From Nocardiaceae bacterium (lineage in GTDB: Bacteria; Actinomycetota; Actinomycetes; Mycobacteriales; Mycobacteriaceae): 64,000 bases of DNA. The number at the start of each line of letters is the position of its first letter. Positions within the stretch are counted from its first letter, which is position 1. Positions 36,634 to 46,630 of the stretch are shown here, one piece after another. The stretch spans positions 1 to 64,000 of the forward strand of contig JAJFUQ010000180.1 in assembly GCA_021372355.1 (NCBI GenBank), read 5' to 3'. The translations under genes and the position numbers were made by a program. Under the pieces are notes generated by a model. The model saw only the letters and a list, made by a program, of their open reading frames with translations, ran no database searches and was not told the origin of the DNA.

Positions 36634-37113
36634 ATGTCCCACGATGTACGCCCCGCGCAGAAGTCCGATGTTCCGGCGATCGTCGAACTGATTCACGATT
36701 TGGCGAGCTACGAGCGCTTGGCGTCGGAATGCACGGTCACCGCGGCTCAGATGGAAACTGCACTATTTGAAAAAGTTCCGAAAGTTTTCGCCCATGTGGC
36801 CACTGAGGCTGGTGAGGTTGTCGGAATAGCCGTCTGGTTCTTGAGCTTCAGCACGTGGGACGGGGTCCACGGCGTGTATCTCGAAGACTTGTACGTACGA
36901 CCCGAGAACCGTGGCGCGGGCCATGGACTCCGGCTTCTGGCGGAGCTTGCGAAAGAGTGTGTCGAAAATGGCTACACGCGACTGGGCTGGTCGGTCCTCG
37001 ACTGGAACGCACCGTCGATTGCCTTCTACGAGTCGATTGGTGCTGCAGCACAGAGCGAGTGGACCGGATACCGGCTCTCCGGTCCGGCGCTGACCGCGCT
37101 CGCGGGACTCTGA
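36634..37113 (+). CDS. GNAT-family N-acetyltransferase
   Basis: 159 residues from the ATG at 36634. The acetyl-CoA-binding motif A is YLEDLYVRPENRGAGHGLRLL, followed by motif B LGWSVLDWNAPSIAFYES. The N-terminal RPAQKSDVPAIVELIHDLASYE is typical of the diamine- and thialysine-acetyltransferase subgroup (SAT-like), so a polyamine-type substrate is possible but not shown. It diverges from the unknown gene at 36513 (120-bp gap) and lies 118 bp before the SNF2 gene. Confidence 0.9.
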   Translation: MSHDVRPAQKSDVPAIVELIHDLASYERLASECTVTAAQMETALFEKVPKVFAHVATEAGEVVGIAVWFLSFSTWDGVHGVYLEDLYVRPENRGAGHGLRLLAELAKECVENGYTRLGWSVLDWNAPSIAFYESIGAAAQSEWTGYRLSGPALTALAGL

Positions 37114-37174
37114 CTGCGCGGTTACACGTGCGCACCGTCGTTCGGTCCGCTCCTCGCTCCTTCGTCGCTGCGAT

Positions 37175-37200
37175 GCTCCCTCCTCCTCCTCCTTGCACAA
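37175..37200 (+). other. Pyrimidine-rich tract in the intergenic gap before the SNF2 gene
   Basis: The plus strand carries a run of CTCC and CCT units (37176-37194) in the 118-bp gap between the acetyltransferase and SNF2 genes. The opposite strand is purine-rich and resembles repeated ribosome-binding sites. Upstream, 37152-37178 shares a sequence block with 53700-53727. Role unknown. Confidence 0.4.
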
Positions 37201-37231
37201 CCTGTCGTAGGGCAGTGATTGGATAGTCGGC

Positions 37232-40015
37232 ATGTTGCACGGGTACTGGTCGATCGGACGGGGACTCTTGCTGTGGCAAGACGACCTCGAGCCGGAACCG
37301 ACCGGTCCACTCGGAGAACTTGCCCGGACCCAGAAGTTCCGCCACACGATCGCCGTCAAAGTCCCGGGCGAGCTTGCGTCACCCCGTTCGGCCTACGCGT
37401 CGTCGCCAGATCGTGCGGCCCGCCTGCTGCTTACCGCCGGCGAGGACGTCGGCCTCGCCGGGGACCTTCGCTACCTGCGACACGTGGCTCGCGGCATCGA
37501 GGCATGGGTGCGCGCCGGCCGGATCGTGCCAGAGATCCATCGGGCAGAGGGGGAGTGGTGGGCACGCTGGTGTCTGGTCGGCGGGGCTCCCCAGCGTGCG
37601 TGGCTGGCCGAACTCGCGGCGGCGATGCCGGTTGTCCAACAAGCCGAGGGCACCGCGCACGACGTCCTCGCGGATATCTGTCGCGAGCTGACGGGGCCCA
37701 TCGCAGCGTCGATCATCGGGGCACCGCGTACCGAGTACCCGCTGGCGACGGCGCTGGTCACCGGAGATCCGATCCCCCTTGCCACCCATCAGATGGGCAC
37801 TGTTCTCCAACAGTGGCGGGAGACGCTGCGGGCGGGCGAGCCTGAACTCGTGCTGCGTCTGGGTGAACCAGACGACGACACCCCTGCGGAGATCGAGGCT
37901 CTGTGGCGACTCGAGGTGTGCCTTCGGTCCGAGGGCGAGGCGCCGCGGGCGGTACAGATTCGCGGCGGTGACCCGAAGTTGCTGCAGATCGCGATCCGCA
38001 AGCTCGGCGACGCGATGTCGGTCTATCCGCGTCTACGGGACGTGCCGGCTGACCAGTACACGCTCGATCTACTGCTTCCGACCCCCGTGGTCATCGACCT
38101 CGTGGCACATGGTGCCGAAGCCCTTCGCGCACACGGATTCGAGCTACTGCTTCCGCGAGCCTGGCGCGTGGAGTCACCGACGTTGCGCGTCAAGGTGAGC
38201 TCGTCGCCGACGGTCACGGTGGAGGGGTCCGCGGTCGGGATGAACGAGCTCGTCGACTACGACTGGGAACTCGCACTCGGCGACACCGTGCTGACTCCCG
38301 AGGAGATGATTCAGCTCGCCAAGGCGAAGTCGGATCTCGTCCGCCTTCGAGGAAGCTGGGTCCAGGCCGATCATCGAGTCGTTCACCAGGCACTTCGGTA
38401 TCTGGTGTCGCAGGCCGAGGAGCAGCCGACTCTCGGCACACTCATCGGCACGCTGGCCGGCCATGCGCCGCCACCCGTTCCGGTCGAGGAGATCCAGGCG
38501 ACCGGCTGGGTCGCGGGGCTGCTCGATGCCCGGCAGAACCCGAGTCCGGTCCCCATTCCGTCGACCTTGAAAGCGACGCTCCGCCCGTATCAGGAACGCG
38601 GTCTGAACTGGCTGGCATTCATGGACCGGCACTCACTCGGTGCCGTGCTGGCGGACGACATGGGTCTTGGTAAGACCGTGCAGGTGTTGTCCCTGTTGGC
38701 ACACGAGCGGGAGGAACGGCGACCGTTGCCGACGCTCCTCGTGTGCCCGATGTCGGTCGTCGGAAACTGGCAGCGTGAGGCTGCGAAATTCGTACCTGGC
38801 CTGCAGGTTCTCGTCCACCACGGCGCTGGCCGGCACAGTGGCGACGCCTTCGCTGATGCGGCCGCGAAGGCGGATCTCGTCATCACGACGTACGCACTGC
38901 TCGCCCGCGATCTCGCCCATCTGAAGGAATCCCGATGGGAGCGGATCGTTCTCGACGAGGCGCAACACGTGAAGAACGCATCGACCGGCCAAGCCAAAGC
39001 GGCGCGAGCGATACCGGCACGCCACCGCCTCGCGATGACCGGAACCCCGGTCGAGAACCGGCTCGAGGAGCTTCGATCGCTGCTCGACTTCGTGAATCCC
39101 AAGATGCTCGGGTCGGCGCAGGCGTTCCGCGCGCGATTCGCGGTCCCCATCGAGCGGGAGAAGGACGAGTTGGCGGCAGCTCGTCTGCGGATGGTCACCG
39201 GACCGTTCGTGCTCCGGCGGGTGAAAACCGATCCGACGATCATCTCGGACCTGCCCGAGAAGGTCGAGATGACGATTCACGCCAACCTCACGAGCGAGCA
39301 GGCCGCACTGTACCAAGCAGTCGTCGACGACATGCTCCGCCAGATCGAACAGTCCGAGGGTATGGGGCGCAAGGGTGCGGTGCTCGCGACGCTGTCGAAG
39401 TTGAAGCAGGTGTGCAACCACCCCGCGCACTTCCTCAGCGACGGATCGGGCGTCATGCGGCGCGGTCACCATCGGTCCGGAAAGCTGGCGCTCGTCGAGG
39501 ACGTTCTCGATTCGGTGCTCGCTGACGGGGAGAAGGCCTTGCTGTTCACGCAGTTCAAGGAATTCGGCGACCTCGTTGCGCCATATCTCGCCGAGCGATT
39601 CGGGATCGAGATCCCGTTTCTTCACGGCGGTGTCAGCAAGTCGAGGCGCGACGAAATGGTCGAGCGTTTTCAGGGGCCGGACGGTCCACCGATCATGTTG
39701 CTGTCGCTCAAGGCCGGCGGCACCGGACTCAACCTCACGGCGGCGAATCACGTCGTTCACCTCGATCGATGGTGGAATCCCGCGGTCGAGAACCAGGCGA
39801 CCGACCGAGCCTTCCGGATCGGGCAGCGCAAGGACGTCCAGGTGCGGAAGTTGGTGTGCGTCGGAACGGTCGAGGAGCGCATCGACGCGATGCTCGAATC
39901 CAAGAAGGAACTCGCGGACCTCGTCGTCGGAACCGGCGAAGGTTGGGTAACCGAGCTCGGCAACGAAGAGTTGCGTGAACTGCTTCGACTCGACCGAGAT
40001 GCGGTGGCGGAATGA
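37232..40015 (+). CDS. SNF2-family DNA helicase/translocase (HepA type)
   Basis: A 927-residue protein. A long N-terminal region (about 1-440) holds the bacterial SNF2-associated domain. The ATPase core shows Walker A DDMGLGKTVQVL (about 472-484), CPMSVVGNWQREAAKF, Walker B VLDEAQHVKN (about 573), MTGTPVENRLEEL, then lobe two with LLFTQFKEF, LSLKAGGTGLNLTAA, HLDRWWNPAVENQATDRAFRIGQ. These translocases use ATP to move along DNA or strip proteins from it. The stop overlaps a SWIM-domain gene by ATGA, a recurrent partnership. Confidence 0.93.
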   Translation: MLHGYWSIGRGLLLWQDDLEPEPTGPLGELARTQKFRHTIAVKVPGELASPRSAYASSPDRAARLLLTAGEDVGLAGDLRYLRHVARGIEAWVRAGRIVPEIHRAEGEWWARWCLVGGAPQRAWLAELAAAMPVVQQAEGTAHDVLADICRELTGPIAASIIGAPRTEYPLATALVTGDPIPLATHQMGTVLQQWRETLRAGEPELVLRLGEPDDDTPAEIEALWRLEVCLRSEGEAPRAVQIRGGDPKLLQIAIRKLGDAMSVYPRLRDVPADQYTLDLLLPTPVVIDLVAHGAEALRAHGFELLLPRAWRVESPTLRVKVSSSPTVTVEGSAVGMNELVDYDWELALGDTVLTPEEMIQLAKAKSDLVRLRGSWVQADHRVVHQALRYLVSQAEEQPTLGTLIGTLAGHAPPPVPVEEIQATGWVAGLLDARQNPSPVPIPSTLKATLRPYQERGLNWLAFMDRHSLGAVLADDMGLGKTVQVLSLLAHEREERRPLPTLLVCPMSVVGNWQREAAKFVPGLQVLVHHGAGRHSGDAFADAAAKADLVITTYALLARDLAHLKESRWERIVLDEAQHVKNASTGQAKAARAIPARHRLAMTGTPVENRLEELRSLLDFVNPKMLGSAQAFRARFAVPIEREKDELAAARLRMVTGPFVLRRVKTDPTIISDLPEKVEMTIHANLTSEQAALYQAVVDDMLRQIEQSEGMGRKGAVLATLSKLKQVCNHPAHFLSDGSGVMRRGHHRSGKLALVEDVLDSVLADGEKALLFTQFKEFGDLVAPYLAERFGIEIPFLHGGVSKSRRDEMVERFQGPDGPPIMLLSLKAGGTGLNLTAANHVVHLDRWWNPAVENQATDRAFRIGQRKDVQVRKLVCVGTVEERIDAMLESKKELADLVVGTGEGWVTELGNEELRELLRLDRDAVAE

Positions 40016-40761
40016 CCTCGTGGCAACAGTACGGACCTCGCCGAAGCGTCCGCGGCGGCGTCGAGGCCAAGTCCCGGTCGGGCAAGTTCGGCCGCACGTG
40101 GTGGGGCCGAACGCTCATCGATACCGTCGAGCGGCTCGCCGAGAAAGGACGGATGAGCCGCGGTCGCAGCTATGCCCGGACCGGCCAGGTGATCGACTTC
40201 CAGGTGTCGGCCGGTGAAGTCGTCGCGGAAGTGCAAGGCAGCCAAAACGATCCGTTCATCGCCCGGTTTCTGGTGCGGACGCTGGAAGACGACGAAATCG
40301 CCGCTCTCGCGTCGACGGTCCGGGAGTCTCCCGGCATGCTTGCCGAGATCGTCTCCGGCTCGCTGCCCGAGGAACTCGGCTCCGCCTTGTTGCCGGACTC
40401 CGGCTCCGACATGGACTTCGACTGTTCCTGCCCGGACATGGGGTACCCGTGTAAACACGTTGCGGCTGCGATCTATCTGCTCGCGGAGCACCTGGACTCG
40501 AATCCGGTCGCGATGCTGACGCTTCGTGGTGTGGACATCGATGCGCTCATCGCGGGGGTGGAGAACGCGGTCGCCGCGACCGACGATCCCTACGGCGACC
40601 GCATCGTCCTGCCGGCGCTGCCGACTCCGTCCTATGCGCCCGCGCCCGCAGATCTCGATCCGGCGCTACTCCGCCGGGCGCTACGGGTGGTCAGCACCGA
40701 CGAGCGGGCCGTCGCCGCCGGCGCCGAGGAACTCCGATTGCTCTACGCCCGACTCCAATAG
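40012..40761 (+). CDS. SWIM zinc-finger protein, partner of the SNF2 translocase
   Basis: A 249-residue protein. The SWIM motif CxCx6CxH is complete: C138, C140, C147 and H149 in DCSCPDMGYPCKHVAAA. N-terminal GKFGRTWWGRTLIDTVE is typical of bacterial SWIM proteins encoded next to SNF2 ATPases. SWIM domains bind DNA or proteins. It overlaps the SNF2 gene by ATGA, so the two are likely made together and may form a DNA-remodelling complex. Confidence 0.92.
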   Translation: MTSWQQYGPRRSVRGGVEAKSRSGKFGRTWWGRTLIDTVERLAEKGRMSRGRSYARTGQVIDFQVSAGEVVAEVQGSQNDPFIARFLVRTLEDDEIAALASTVRESPGMLAEIVSGSLPEELGSALLPDSGSDMDFDCSCPDMGYPCKHVAAAIYLLAEHLDSNPVAMLTLRGVDIDALIAGVENAVAATDDPYGDRIVLPALPTPSYAPAPADLDPALLRRALRVVSTDERAVAAGAEELRLLYARLQ

Positions 40762-40798
40762 CCGAACGGTTGCCTCTGCGACGTGTCACGATCGGGCG

Positions 40799-41806
40799 GT
40801 GCGGAGATTTGTGCACGGCCTGGCGGGCACCGTCGCGGCCGTCTTGATCGTGGTGATCGCGGTCTTCGTGTGGTGCCAATTCACGCCTTGGCCAGGTGCG
40901 ATGGCCATCCGGGCAGTGTTCACGCACGGTGCCGATCAACGAGCCGAAAAACTGAAGGCGCACACTCCGGCCGGAGTGGCCGTCACGAAGGACGTCGAAT
41001 ACCGATCAGGTATGGATCTCGACGTCTACCAGTCGGCGCACAAGGCGGCGAAACCGCGCCCGATCGTCATCTGGGTTCATGGCGGCGCATGGCTCTCCGG
41101 CGACAAGGCCGACGATGCGGTGTACTTCGAGCTTCTCGCCAAGCGCGGCTATGTCGTCGCGGCGCCCAACTACTCGCTCGCGCCGGATTCGCACTATCCG
41201 ATTCCGCTCCACGACCTCAACGCGGCGTTCGATTACGTCTCCAAGAACGCGGCGAAGTTCAACGCGGACCCGGCGAAGATCTTCCTCGCGGGAGACTCAG
41301 CGGGCTCGAACCTGTCTGCCCAGATGGCCGCGATCATCACGAACCCCGACTACGCGCGCGAGGTTGGCATCACCCCGACGCTCCGCCCGGACCAGCTGCG
41401 GGGCGTCGTTCTGACCTGCGGGATCTACAAGATGGAGGCATTGGCGGAGCCGGGGGCTGATCTGCCGGCGATCCTCAACTGGGGCGACGAAACCACCGTG
41501 TGGGCGTACACCGGGAAGAAGGAATTCGACGGACCACTCATCCGCCAGATGTCGCCGTTCTACCACGTCAATGCGAGCTTTCCGCCGACGTTCATCACCG
41601 GCGGCAATTCCGATCCGCTGACCGACGGACAGTCGATTCCGTTCGCCAATGAACTGACCAAGCTTGGTGTTTCGGTGACGAAGCTCTTCTACCCGAAGGA
41701 CCACGAGCCAAAATTGCCGCACGAGTACCAGTTCAACCTCGACAACGCTGACGGCCAGAACGCGCTGAAAGAAATCAGCGCGTTCCTGGCCCGTCAGTCA
41801 AGCTAG
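40799..41806 (+). CDS. Membrane-anchored alpha/beta hydrolase (HSL/esterase type)
   Basis: 335 residues from the GTG at 40799; a GTG at 40811 with GGAG just upstream is an alternative. An N-terminal hydrophobic segment (about 5-27) anchors or exports it. The oxyanion HGG motif is IVIWVHGGAWLSG and the nucleophile elbow LAGDSAGSNLS (Ser); the His is likely in FYPKDHEPKLPHEYQF. These are hormone-sensitive-lipase-type esterase hallmarks. It is convergent with icmF (8-bp gap). Substrate unknown. Confidence 0.87.
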   Translation: MRRFVHGLAGTVAAVLIVVIAVFVWCQFTPWPGAMAIRAVFTHGADQRAEKLKAHTPAGVAVTKDVEYRSGMDLDVYQSAHKAAKPRPIVIWVHGGAWLSGDKADDAVYFELLAKRGYVVAAPNYSLAPDSHYPIPLHDLNAAFDYVSKNAAKFNADPAKIFLAGDSAGSNLSAQMAAIITNPDYAREVGITPTLRPDQLRGVVLTCGIYKMEALAEPGADLPAILNWGDETTVWAYTGKKEFDGPLIRQMSPFYHVNASFPPTFITGGNSDPLTDGQSIPFANELTKLGVSVTKLFYPKDHEPKLPHEYQFNLDNADGQNALKEISAFLARQSS

Positions 41807-41814
41807 AACCGGTC

Positions 41815-44800
41815 CTAGACGTTCCGGCGGTACTGGCCCCCGACCTCGAAGAACGCCTCGGTGATCTGCTGCAATGTGCAGACGCGAGCGGCATCCATGA
41901 GGACGTCGAACACATTTCCGTCGCTCATCGCGGCCTTGCGCAGGCGGTCGAGTACCTCGGCGGCTTCCGACCGGTGCCGGTCCTGGAAGTCGGCGACACG
42001 GGCGAGCTGCGACTGCTTCTCGTCGTCGGTGCCGCGGGCAAGGACGAGTTCCTTCTGCGGGGCATCGCCTTCCGGTGCCCGGAACGTGTTGACGCCGATG
42101 ATCGGCAGCGTGCCGTCGTGCTTGCGACGCTCGTAGAGCATCGACTCGTCCTGGATCTTGCCGCGCTGGTATCCGGTCTCCATCGCACCGAGCACGCCGC
42201 CGCGCTCGCTGATCCGGTCGAACTCCTTGAGCACCGCAGCTTCGACCAGGTCGGTGAGCTCGTCGATGATGAACGAACCTTGCAGCGGGTTCTCGTTCAT
42301 TGCGAGGCCCCACTCGTTGTTGATGATCAGCTGGATCGCAAGCGCCCGACGGACTGATTCCTCGCTCGGCGTGGTGACGGCTTCGTCGTACGCGTTGGTG
42401 TGGAGGCTGTTGCAGTTGTCGTAGATCGCGATGAGCGCCTGGAGCGTCGTCCGGATGTCGTTGAAGTTCATCTCCTGCGCGTGCAGCGAGCGACCCGACG
42501 TCTGGACGTGGTACTTGAGCTTCTGCGAACGTTGGTTGGCGCCGTAGCGGTCGCGCATGGCGACAGCCCAGATGCGTCGTGCCACACGACCGAGCACGGA
42601 GTACTCCGGGTCCATACCGTTGCTGAAGAAGAACGACAGGTTCGGCGCGAAGTCGTCGATGTTCATGCCCCGCGCGAGGTACGTCTCCACATAGGTGAAG
42701 CCGTTGGCGAGGGTGAACGCGAGCTGGCTGATCGGGTTCGCACCGGCTTCGGCGATGTGGTAACCCGAGATCGACACCGAATAGAAGTTCCGAACCTGCT
42801 GGCGGATGAACCAGTCCTGGATGTCGGCCATCATCCGCAGGCTGAATTCCGTGGAGAAGATGCAGGTGTTCTGGCCCTGATCTTCCTTGAGGATGTCTGC
42901 CTGGACGGTGCCGCGGACGGACTGCAAGGCGACCGCCGGGTCGATGCCCTTTTCGCGGGCCTGGTCGATGACGGTGTTGAAGAAGAACGCCAGGATCGTC
43001 GGGGCCGGGCCGTTGATCGTCATCGACACCGAGGTGGTCGGCGCCAGGAGATCGAAGCCGTCGTAGAGCGCCTTCATGTCGTCGAGCGATGCGATCGAGA
43101 CGCCGGACGTGCCGACATTGCCGTAGATGTCGGGTCGCTCGGCCGGGTCGCGACCGTACAGCGTCACCGAGTCGAATGCGGTCGAGAGGCGCTTGGCATC
43201 AGAGTGCTCGGAAAGCACCTTGAATCGACGGTTCGTTCGGAAGGCGTCGCCCTCTCCGGCGAACATTCGCGCCGGGTCTTCGCCTTCGCGCTTGTACGGG
43301 AAGACGCCCGCGGTGAACGGGAAGTGACCGGGCATGTTCTCGGACCGGAGGAACCGCAGCAGTTCGCCGTGGTCGGTGTAGCGGGGCAGGGACACCTTCG
43401 GAATCTTCAAGCCCGACAGCGATTTCCGGTACGGAACGTCAGTGGAAGCGATGGCCGGCCAATGGTCGAGCAACTGCTTGTTCGCAGGCGTCAGGTCGCC
43501 ACGGGCGCTGTCGATCAGCACATCGAGGTCAGCCGACTCGAGCTCGGTGCGGACGGCCTCGAGCCGCTGAAGGCGCTGTGCCGCGAGGACCTGGCGTGCG
43601 GTCTCGGCGTGGTAGTCGCGGACGGTGTCGGCGATCTCCGCCAAGTACCGGACACGCTTGCCCGGAATGATCTCGCGCGTGCGGGTCGAGAACTTGGTGT
43701 CGACGACGGGGAGGATTCCCTTTTCAAGACCAAGGAGACCGGCGAGGTGGTGGTACAGCGAGGTGACGCCGTCGTCGTTGTAGGTGGCTGCGCTCGTGCC
43801 GAAGACGGGCATGTCTTCCGGCGTCGAGTGCCATGCCTCGCGGTTGCGGATCATCGTCCGGGCAACGTCGCGCAGTGCGTCCGCGGCACCGCGACGCTCG
43901 AACTTGTTGATCGCCACGACGTCGGCGAAGTCGAGCATGTCGATCTTCTCGAGCTGCGACGCAGCGCCGAACTCCGGGGTCATGACATACAGCGAGACGT
44001 CGGCAAGCGGGACGATTGCGGCATCGCCCTGGCCGATGCCGGGCGTTTCGAGGATGACGAGGTCGTACCCGGCGGCCTGGCAGGCCTCGATGACGGCGGG
44101 AATGCACTCGGGAAGTTCGTGCGATCCGCGGGTGGCGATCGAGCGGAAGAACACCCGATTCCCGTCGAGGGAGTTCATGCGGATGCGGTCACCCAGGAGG
44201 GCACCACCGCCACGACGACGTGTGGGGTCGACCGCGATGACCGCGACGCGAACCTTGTCCTCCTGGTCGATGCGCAGGCGTCGAACGAGCTCGTCGGTCA
44301 GCGACGACTTGCCGGAACCACCGGTACCGGTGATACCGAGGACCGGGACCTTGCGGGTCGTTGTGAGGCCGTCGATCGGATGGCCGGCTTCGAGGCATGT
44401 GATGGCGCGAGCAAGCGCAGTGCGCTGACCGGACATGACTTCGTCCGCGGTCGGCGGGTTCAGGCTCAGGTCGGTGTCACACTCGCGGATGAGTTCGTTG
44501 ATCATCCCGGGCAAGCCGAGGCGCTGACCGTCTTCGGGGGAGAAGATCTTGACGCCGGCCTTCGCCAGACGTGCGATTTCCGCCGGCACGATCACGCCGC
44601 CGCCACCACCGTAGAGCTTGATGTGGCCGGCGCCGGCAGCGCGCAACGACTCCGACAGGTATTCGAAGTACTCGACGTGACCGCCCTGATAGGAGCTCAC
44701 GGCGATGCCTTGGACATCCTCTTCGAGGGCGGCGTTGACGACTTCGGCGACTGACCGATCGTGCCCGAGATGGATTACTTCGGCGCCCTGAGCTTGCAGG

Positions 44801-44892
44801 ATGCGGCGCATGATGTTGATCGCGGCGTCGTGGCCGTCGAACAGGGCAGCAGCGGTGACGAAGCGAACGGGGTGCGCGGGAGTATGCAGCAC
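41815..44892 (-). CDS. icmF: Fused isobutyryl-CoA mutase IcmF
   Basis: A 1025-residue fusion in IcmF order. B12-binding domain (about 8-140; [20 protein letters not shown], with the axial-His motif). MeaB-like G-protein chaperone (about 180-420; Walker [14 protein letters not shown]). Adenosylcobalamin-dependent mutase domain (about 520-1025; [40 protein letters not shown]). It interconverts isobutyryl- and butyryl-CoA, or related acyl-CoAs, in valine and fatty-acid metabolism, complementing bkdABC at 31.7-34.9 kb. Two palindromic operators lie upstream. Confidence 0.95.
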   Translation of the reverse strand: MLHTPAHPVRFVTAAALFDGHDAAINIMRRILQAQGAEVIHLGHDRSVAEVVNAALEEDVQGIAVSSYQGGHVEYFEYLSESLRAAGAGHIKLYGGGGGVIVPAEIARLAKAGVKIFSPEDGQRLGLPGMINELIRECDTDLSLNPPTADEVMSGQRTALARAITCLEAGHPIDGLTTTRKVPVLGITGTGGSGKSSLTDELVRRLRIDQEDKVRVAVIAVDPTRRRGGGALLGDRIRMNSLDGNRVFFRSIATRGSHELPECIPAVIEACQAAGYDLVILETPGIGQGDAAIVPLADVSLYVMTPEFGAASQLEKIDMLDFADVVAINKFERRGAADALRDVARTMIRNREAWHSTPEDMPVFGTSAATYNDDGVTSLYHHLAGLLGLEKGILPVVDTKFSTRTREIIPGKRVRYLAEIADTVRDYHAETARQVLAAQRLQRLEAVRTELESADLDVLIDSARGDLTPANKQLLDHWPAIASTDVPYRKSLSGLKIPKVSLPRYTDHGELLRFLRSENMPGHFPFTAGVFPYKREGEDPARMFAGEGDAFRTNRRFKVLSEHSDAKRLSTAFDSVTLYGRDPAERPDIYGNVGTSGVSIASLDDMKALYDGFDLLAPTTSVSMTINGPAPTILAFFFNTVIDQAREKGIDPAVALQSVRGTVQADILKEDQGQNTCIFSTEFSLRMMADIQDWFIRQQVRNFYSVSISGYHIAEAGANPISQLAFTLANGFTYVETYLARGMNIDDFAPNLSFFFSNGMDPEYSVLGRVARRIWAVAMRDRYGANQRSQKLKYHVQTSGRSLHAQEMNFNDIRTTLQALIAIYDNCNSLHTNAYDEAVTTPSEESVRRALAIQLIINNEWGLAMNENPLQGSFIIDELTDLVEAAVLKEFDRISERGGVLGAMETGYQRGKIQDESMLYERRKHDGTLPIIGVNTFRAPEGDAPQKELVLARGTDDEKQSQLARVADFQDRHRSEAAEVLDRLRKAAMSDGNVFDVLMDAARVCTLQQITEAFFEVGGQYRRNV

Positions 44893-44908
44893 GTCGATCT
44901 CCTCAAAA

Positions 44909-44953
44909 TTACTTGGATGTCCAAGTAATAGTACTCGTTATTTGGACGTCCAA
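44909..44953 (-). promoter_or_regulatory. Two TTGGAyGTCCAA palindromes upstream of icmF
   Basis: TTACTTGGATGTCCAAGTAA (44909-44928) is a perfect 9+2+9 palindrome. TTGGACGTCCAA (44942-44953) is a second perfect 12-bp palindrome, 29 bp away centre to centre. Both share TTGGAyGTCCAA. They sit 17-61 bp before the icmF start. TetR-family repressors of acyl-CoA genes bind such sites; no TetR gene is adjacent, so the regulator lies elsewhere. Confidence 0.65.
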
Positions 44954-45059
44954 CTATTTCTCATCGATGTGATCTGGACTACAAGCGCAAATCCTTCGGG
45001 CGGTCCTACGGTTCACCACGCTGTTCACTGCGGGTTCCCTGACCGGCCCGAAATGCAGA

Positions 45060-45084
45060 AAAACCCGCGCTCAGCGCGGGTTTT
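45060..45084 (-). terminator. Rho-independent terminator of fprA (possibly bidirectional)
   Basis: An 11-bp stem, AAAACCCGCGC (45060-45070), pairs with GCGCGGGTTTT (45074-45084) around TCA. On the minus strand it follows the fprA stop by 17 bp and ends in a T-run. The flanking A/T runs on both sides suit both directions, but no plus-strand gene ends just before it. Confidence 0.85.
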
Positions 45085-45100
45085 CCTGCAACTTGCTGAC

Positions 45101-46453
45101 TTAGGCGCCAGACGCGTCGAGCATCTCTTCGCGCTCCACGACCTTGATGCGGTTACGGCCGTGCGGCTCGCCGAGTGCACGCTCGTGGGCGTCGAGGCGG
45201 TACCAGCCGTCCCAGGTCGTGTAGCGGATGCCGCGCTCCTCGAGAAGCTTCTCGATGGCGGACTCCTCCGGAGTCTCCGGCTTGAACGTGATACCGGCTC
45301 CGAAGTCCTCGAGCAGGCAGGCGACGGTCTCGTTCGCATCGCCCTTGGTGTGGCCGATGAGGCCGACCGGACCACGCTTGATCCAACCCGTCGTGTAGAC
45401 GCCGGTCATGTGCGAGCCATCCTTGAGGACGCGGCCCGCGGCGTTCGGGATGACGCCGGCACGATCGTCGAAGGGGATCTCCGGAAGCTCGTCCGAGAGG
45501 TAGCCGACCGCGCGGTAGACCGCGGTGACATCCCACTCGTTGAACTTGCCCGTGCCACGGACGTTTCCGGTGCCATCGAGCTCGGTGCGCTCGGTGCGCA
45601 GACCGACGACCTTGCCGTCCTCGCCGAGGACCTCGACGGGGTTCTCGAAGAAGTGCAGGTAAAGCTTGTGCTGACGGTCGCCGTGGTCGCGGATCGCGTA
45701 CTGCTCGATGATTCGGGCGACCTGGTCCGTCATCTTGTGGCGGTTACGCTCGGCGATCGACTCGTCGTCGTAGTCGATGTCTTCCGGATCGACGATGACC
45801 TCGATGTTCGGCGAGTGGTCGAGTTCCTTGAGCTCCATGGGGCTGAACTTCGCCTGGGCCGGGCCGCGACGTCCGAAGACGTGGACCTCGACGGCCTTGT
45901 TCGCCTTGAGCCCCTGGTAGACGTTGTCCGGGATCTCGGTCGGGAGGAGTTCGTCTGCGGTCTTGGCGAGCATCCGGGCGACGTCGAGCGCGACGTTTCC
46001 GACACCGATGACCGCGACCTTCTCGGCGTCGAGAGGCCAGGTGCGCGGGAAGTCCGGGTGGCCGTCGTACCACGCAACGAACTCGGCGGCACCGTACGAA
46101 CGCTCGAGATCGATGCCCGGCACGTGGAGGGCACGGTCGGCGATTGCGCCGGTGGAGAAGATGACGGCGTCGTAGAGCTTCTCGACGTCTTCGAGCTTGA
46201 GGTCGACGCCGAAGTCCACGTGTCCGAACAACCGGATCTCAGGCTTGTCGAGAACCTTGTGCAGAGCGTCGATGATGCCCTTGATGCGCGGGTGGTCAGG
46301 CGCCACGCCGTAGCGGATGAGTCCGAACGGTGCCGGCATCTTCTCGAACAGATCGATGCTGACCGGGGTCTCGGACTTCATCAACGCATCAGCGGCGTAG
46401 ATTCCGGCCGGTCCGGCTCCGACGATCGCAACGCGCAACGGGCGGGAAGTCAT
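45101..46453 (-). CDS. fprA: Ferredoxin/adrenodoxin-NADP+ reductase FprA
   Basis: A 450-residue flavoprotein. FAD motif VAIVGAGPAGIYAADAL, FEKMPAPFGLIRYGVAPDHP and the NADP-binding VAVIGVGNVALDVARML are hallmarks of FprA/adrenodoxin reductase. The C-terminal blocks GWIKRGPVGLIGHTKGDANET are typical too. It passes electrons from NADPH to ferredoxin, often for cytochrome P450s. A terminator follows. The divergent gene at 46631 is a crotonase (177-bp gap). Confidence 0.95.
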   Translation of the reverse strand: MTSRPLRVAIVGAGPAGIYAADALMKSETPVSIDLFEKMPAPFGLIRYGVAPDHPRIKGIIDALHKVLDKPEIRLFGHVDFGVDLKLEDVEKLYDAVIFSTGAIADRALHVPGIDLERSYGAAEFVAWYDGHPDFPRTWPLDAEKVAVIGVGNVALDVARMLAKTADELLPTEIPDNVYQGLKANKAVEVHVFGRRGPAQAKFSPMELKELDHSPNIEVIVDPEDIDYDDESIAERNRHKMTDQVARIIEQYAIRDHGDRQHKLYLHFFENPVEVLGEDGKVVGLRTERTELDGTGNVRGTGKFNEWDVTAVYRAVGYLSDELPEIPFDDRAGVIPNAAGRVLKDGSHMTGVYTTGWIKRGPVGLIGHTKGDANETVACLLEDFGAGITFKPETPEESAIEKLLEERGIRYTTWDGWYRLDAHERALGEPHGRNRIKVVEREEMLDASGA

Positions 46454-46630
46454 GGGTGCGGGGTCCTTTTTCGGCTATCTGCACGTCTTTTCCCGAATAG
46501 ATCGGGTGGTTCATGGCGAAACTGAAGTATGTCACAGCGCTGAAGTCGCCCCCAAGACGGCTTGAGGTGGTGTTCGACACCTCACGCTACGCTGCCCGCA
46601 GTCGAGAGTTGAAATTCGAAAGGTCCTGCA

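Noticed and set aside
42400..44754. Long plus-strand reading frame (784 codons) opposite icmF
   Set aside because: It is the antisense of a real, motif-rich gene. Its translation is Arg/Val/Asp-biased and shows no domain, as expected for high-GC antisense frames.
45060..45084. Reading the AT-flanked hairpin as an icmF operator
   Set aside because: It lies 168 bp upstream of icmF and has the stem plus T-run of an intrinsic terminator right after fprA; the icmF operators are at 44909-44953.
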